From: Arthrobacter sp. YN
Lineage (GTDB): Bacteria; Actinomycetota; Actinomycetes; Actinomycetales; Micrococcaceae
Assembly (NCBI RefSeq): GCF_002224285.1
Contig: NZ_CP022436.1
Span: 1,922,001-1,986,000, forward strand
Direction: 5' to 3'
DNA length: 64,000 nucleotides
Shown one piece after another: positions 62,932-64,000 of this stretch (the stretch's first letter is position 1; the number at the start of each line of letters is the position of its first letter). The position numbers and the translations under genes are program-made. Under the pieces are notes generated by a model that saw nothing but the letters and a program-made list of their open reading frames with translations, was not told the DNA's origin and did no database searches.

Positions 62932-62951
62932 GTTGGTGCTTTTAGTGGAGC

Positions 62952-64000
62952 TTAGACGCCGTAGTAGAGCTCGAACTCGTAAGGGTTCGGGCGCAGCGAC
63001 AGCGGGCGGATCTCATTCTCGTACTTGTAGTCGATCCAAGTATCGATGAGGTCCTGGGTGAAGACGCCGCCGGCCTGCAGGAACTCGTTGTCCTCGCGGA
63101 GGGCCTCAAGAGCTTCTTCCAGGGAACCCGGAGCCTTGGGGATGTCCTTGGCTTCCTCGGCCGGGAGCTCGTAGAGGTCCTTGTCGATGGGAGCCGGGGG
63201 TTCAATGCGGTTGCGGATACCGTCGATGCCGGCCATCAGCTGGGCAGCAAACGCCAGGTACGGGTTGGACGAGGGGTCCGGAGCGCGGAACTCGATGCGC
63301 TTGGCCTTTGGGTTGGTGCCCGTGATCGGGATACGGATACCGGCGGAGCGGTTGCCCTGCGAGTAGACCATATTCACGGGGGCTTCGAAGCCCTTGACCA
63401 GGCGGCGGTAGGAGTTGACCGTCGGGTTGGTGAAAGCCAGTACTGCGGAAGAGTGCTTCAGCAGGCCGCCGATGTACCAGCGAGCCATGTCGGAGAGGCC
63501 TGCGTAGCCCTTCTCGTCATAGAACAGCGGGTCGCCGTTGCTCCACAGCGACTGGTGGCAGTGCATGCCCGAGCCGTTGTCACCGAAGACAGGCTTCGGC
63601 ATGAAGGTGACGGACTTGCCCCAGGCATCGGCAGTGTTCTTGATGATGTACTTGAACTTCTGGAGGTCATCAGCAGCCGCGGTCAGCGTGGTGAACTTGT
63701 AGTTGATCTCAGCCTGGCCGGCGGATCCAACTTCGTGGTGGGAGCGCTCAACTTCAAGGCCGGCCTTGTCCAGTTCGATGCACATGGCGTCGCGAAGGTC
63801 GGCCTGCTTGTCGGTGGGGGAGACCGGGAAGTAACCGCCCTTGACGGGGGTCTTGTAACCGAGGTTGCCACCCTCTTCCTTACGGCCGGTGTTCCAGTGA
63901 GCTTCTTCAGAGTCGATCTTGTAGAAGCTGCCCTGCGGGGAGGACTCGTACTGGATGTTGTCGAAAACGAAGAACTCGGCTTCGGGAGCGAAGAATGCGG
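62952..64000 (-). CDS. glnA: Glutamine synthetase type I beta, 3' part
   Basis: The C-terminal approximately 349 residues; the gene runs off the window at 64000. Visible motifs: [10 protein letters not shown] at the edge, [69 protein letters not shown] and the adenylylation loop [10 protein letters not shown] with its Tyr. It is the primary, GlnE-controlled synthetase, as Rv2220 glnA1, in the mirrored glnA2-glnE-glnA1 arrangement. Frame is intact to the edge. Confidence 0.95.
   Translation of the reverse strand, partial: AFFAPEAEFFVFDNIQYESSPQGSFYKIDSEEAHWNTGRKEEGGNLGYKTPVKGGYFPVSPTDKQADLRDAMCIELDKAGLEVERSHHEVGSAGQAEINYKFTTLTAAADDLQKFKYIIKNTADAWGKSVTFMPKPVFGDNGSGMHCHQSLWSNGDPLFYDEKGYAGLSDMARWYIGGLLKHSSAVLAFTNPTVNSYRRLVKGFEAPVNMVYSQGNRSAGIRIPITGTNPKAKRIEFRAPDPSSNPYLAFAAQLMAGIDGIRNRIEPPAPIDKDLYELPAEEAKDIPKAPGSLEEALEALREDNEFLQAGGVFTQDLIDTWIDYKYENEIRPLSLRPNPYEFELYYGV

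Noticed and set aside
1..64000. CRISPR array, tRNA, rRNA, insertion sequence or prophage
   Set aside because: No regularly spaced repeats, cloverleaf, transposase or phage gene was seen. Gene content and order are those of conserved core chromosome.

Overview
This window looks like a core chromosomal segment of a high-GC Gram-positive actinobacterium of the Micrococcaceae (Arthrobacter/Paenarthrobacter type). The evidence is gene content and order: the gcvH-garA-ftsR-bfn-merR block, a pknL/Rv2175c-like/prenyl synthase block, an actinobacterial dcw cluster running into sepF-yggT-divIVA, and a glnA2-glnE pair facing a second glnA, all as in Mycobacterium. The genus is inferred; the MurE substrate motif also fits a lysine-type peptidoglycan. 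I found no tRNA, rRNA, CRISPR array, insertion sequence or prophage.

Layout. 1-3.9 kb: a membrane protein, then gcvH, the FHA protein GarA/OdhI, two MerR regulators and a bifunctional-nuclease family protein. 4-10.4 kb: an orphan ParA ATPase, pyruvate carboxylase and an acyl-CoA ligase. 10.5-16.2 kb: ROK glucokinase, a frameshifted membrane-protein gene, two paralogous esterases, an acyltransferase and class II DAHP synthase. 16.2-23.4 kb: PASTA kinase PknL, a LysM/transglycosylase protein, the Rv2175c-like regulator, a polyprenyl synthase, a lipoprotein and DinB. 23.5-45.7 kb: DUF3040 gene, mraZ, rsmH, ftsL, ftsI, murE, murF, mraY, murD, ftsW, murG, murC, ftsQ, ftsZ, pgeF, yggS, sepF, yggT, divIVA, lspA, rluD. 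45.7-56.3 kb: dnaE, flavin reductase, membrane protein, hisD, nrdR, an SDR oxidoreductase, polyphosphate glucokinase, map, a small SPOR-like protein and a frameshifted panB. 56.5-64 kb: glnA2, glnE, a frameshifted acetyltransferase, a small HTH protein behind tandem palindromes, two tiny Cys-rich proteins, a hypothetical protein and the 3' part of glnA1.

Functional threads. Most of the window builds the wall and the septum: precursor synthesis (MurC-G, MraY), polymerisation (FtsW/FtsI), the divisome (FtsL, FtsQ, FtsZ, SepF), polar growth (DivIVA) and lipid supply (prenyl synthase). PknL and GarA add Ser/Thr phosphorylation. GarA, Pyc, GlnA and GlnE connect carbon flow at the TCA cycle to nitrogen assimilation.

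The most interesting signals are non-coding: (i) tandem GTCAAC-N4-GTTGAC palindromes overlapping the promoter of a 71-residue HTH gene; (ii) a promoter-embedded triple GTGGRG repeat before mraZ plus dispersed 20-bp repeats; (iii) structured leaders before rsmH and the DUF3040 gene; (iv) a 28-bp palindrome before divIVA; (v) seven 9-bp repeats before the LysM gene; (vi) at least eleven genes whose start lies 6-7 nt after a TANNNT box, implying leaderless mRNAs; and (vii) three genes each broken by one missing base in a G/C 5-mer, which suggests consensus error or recent decay.
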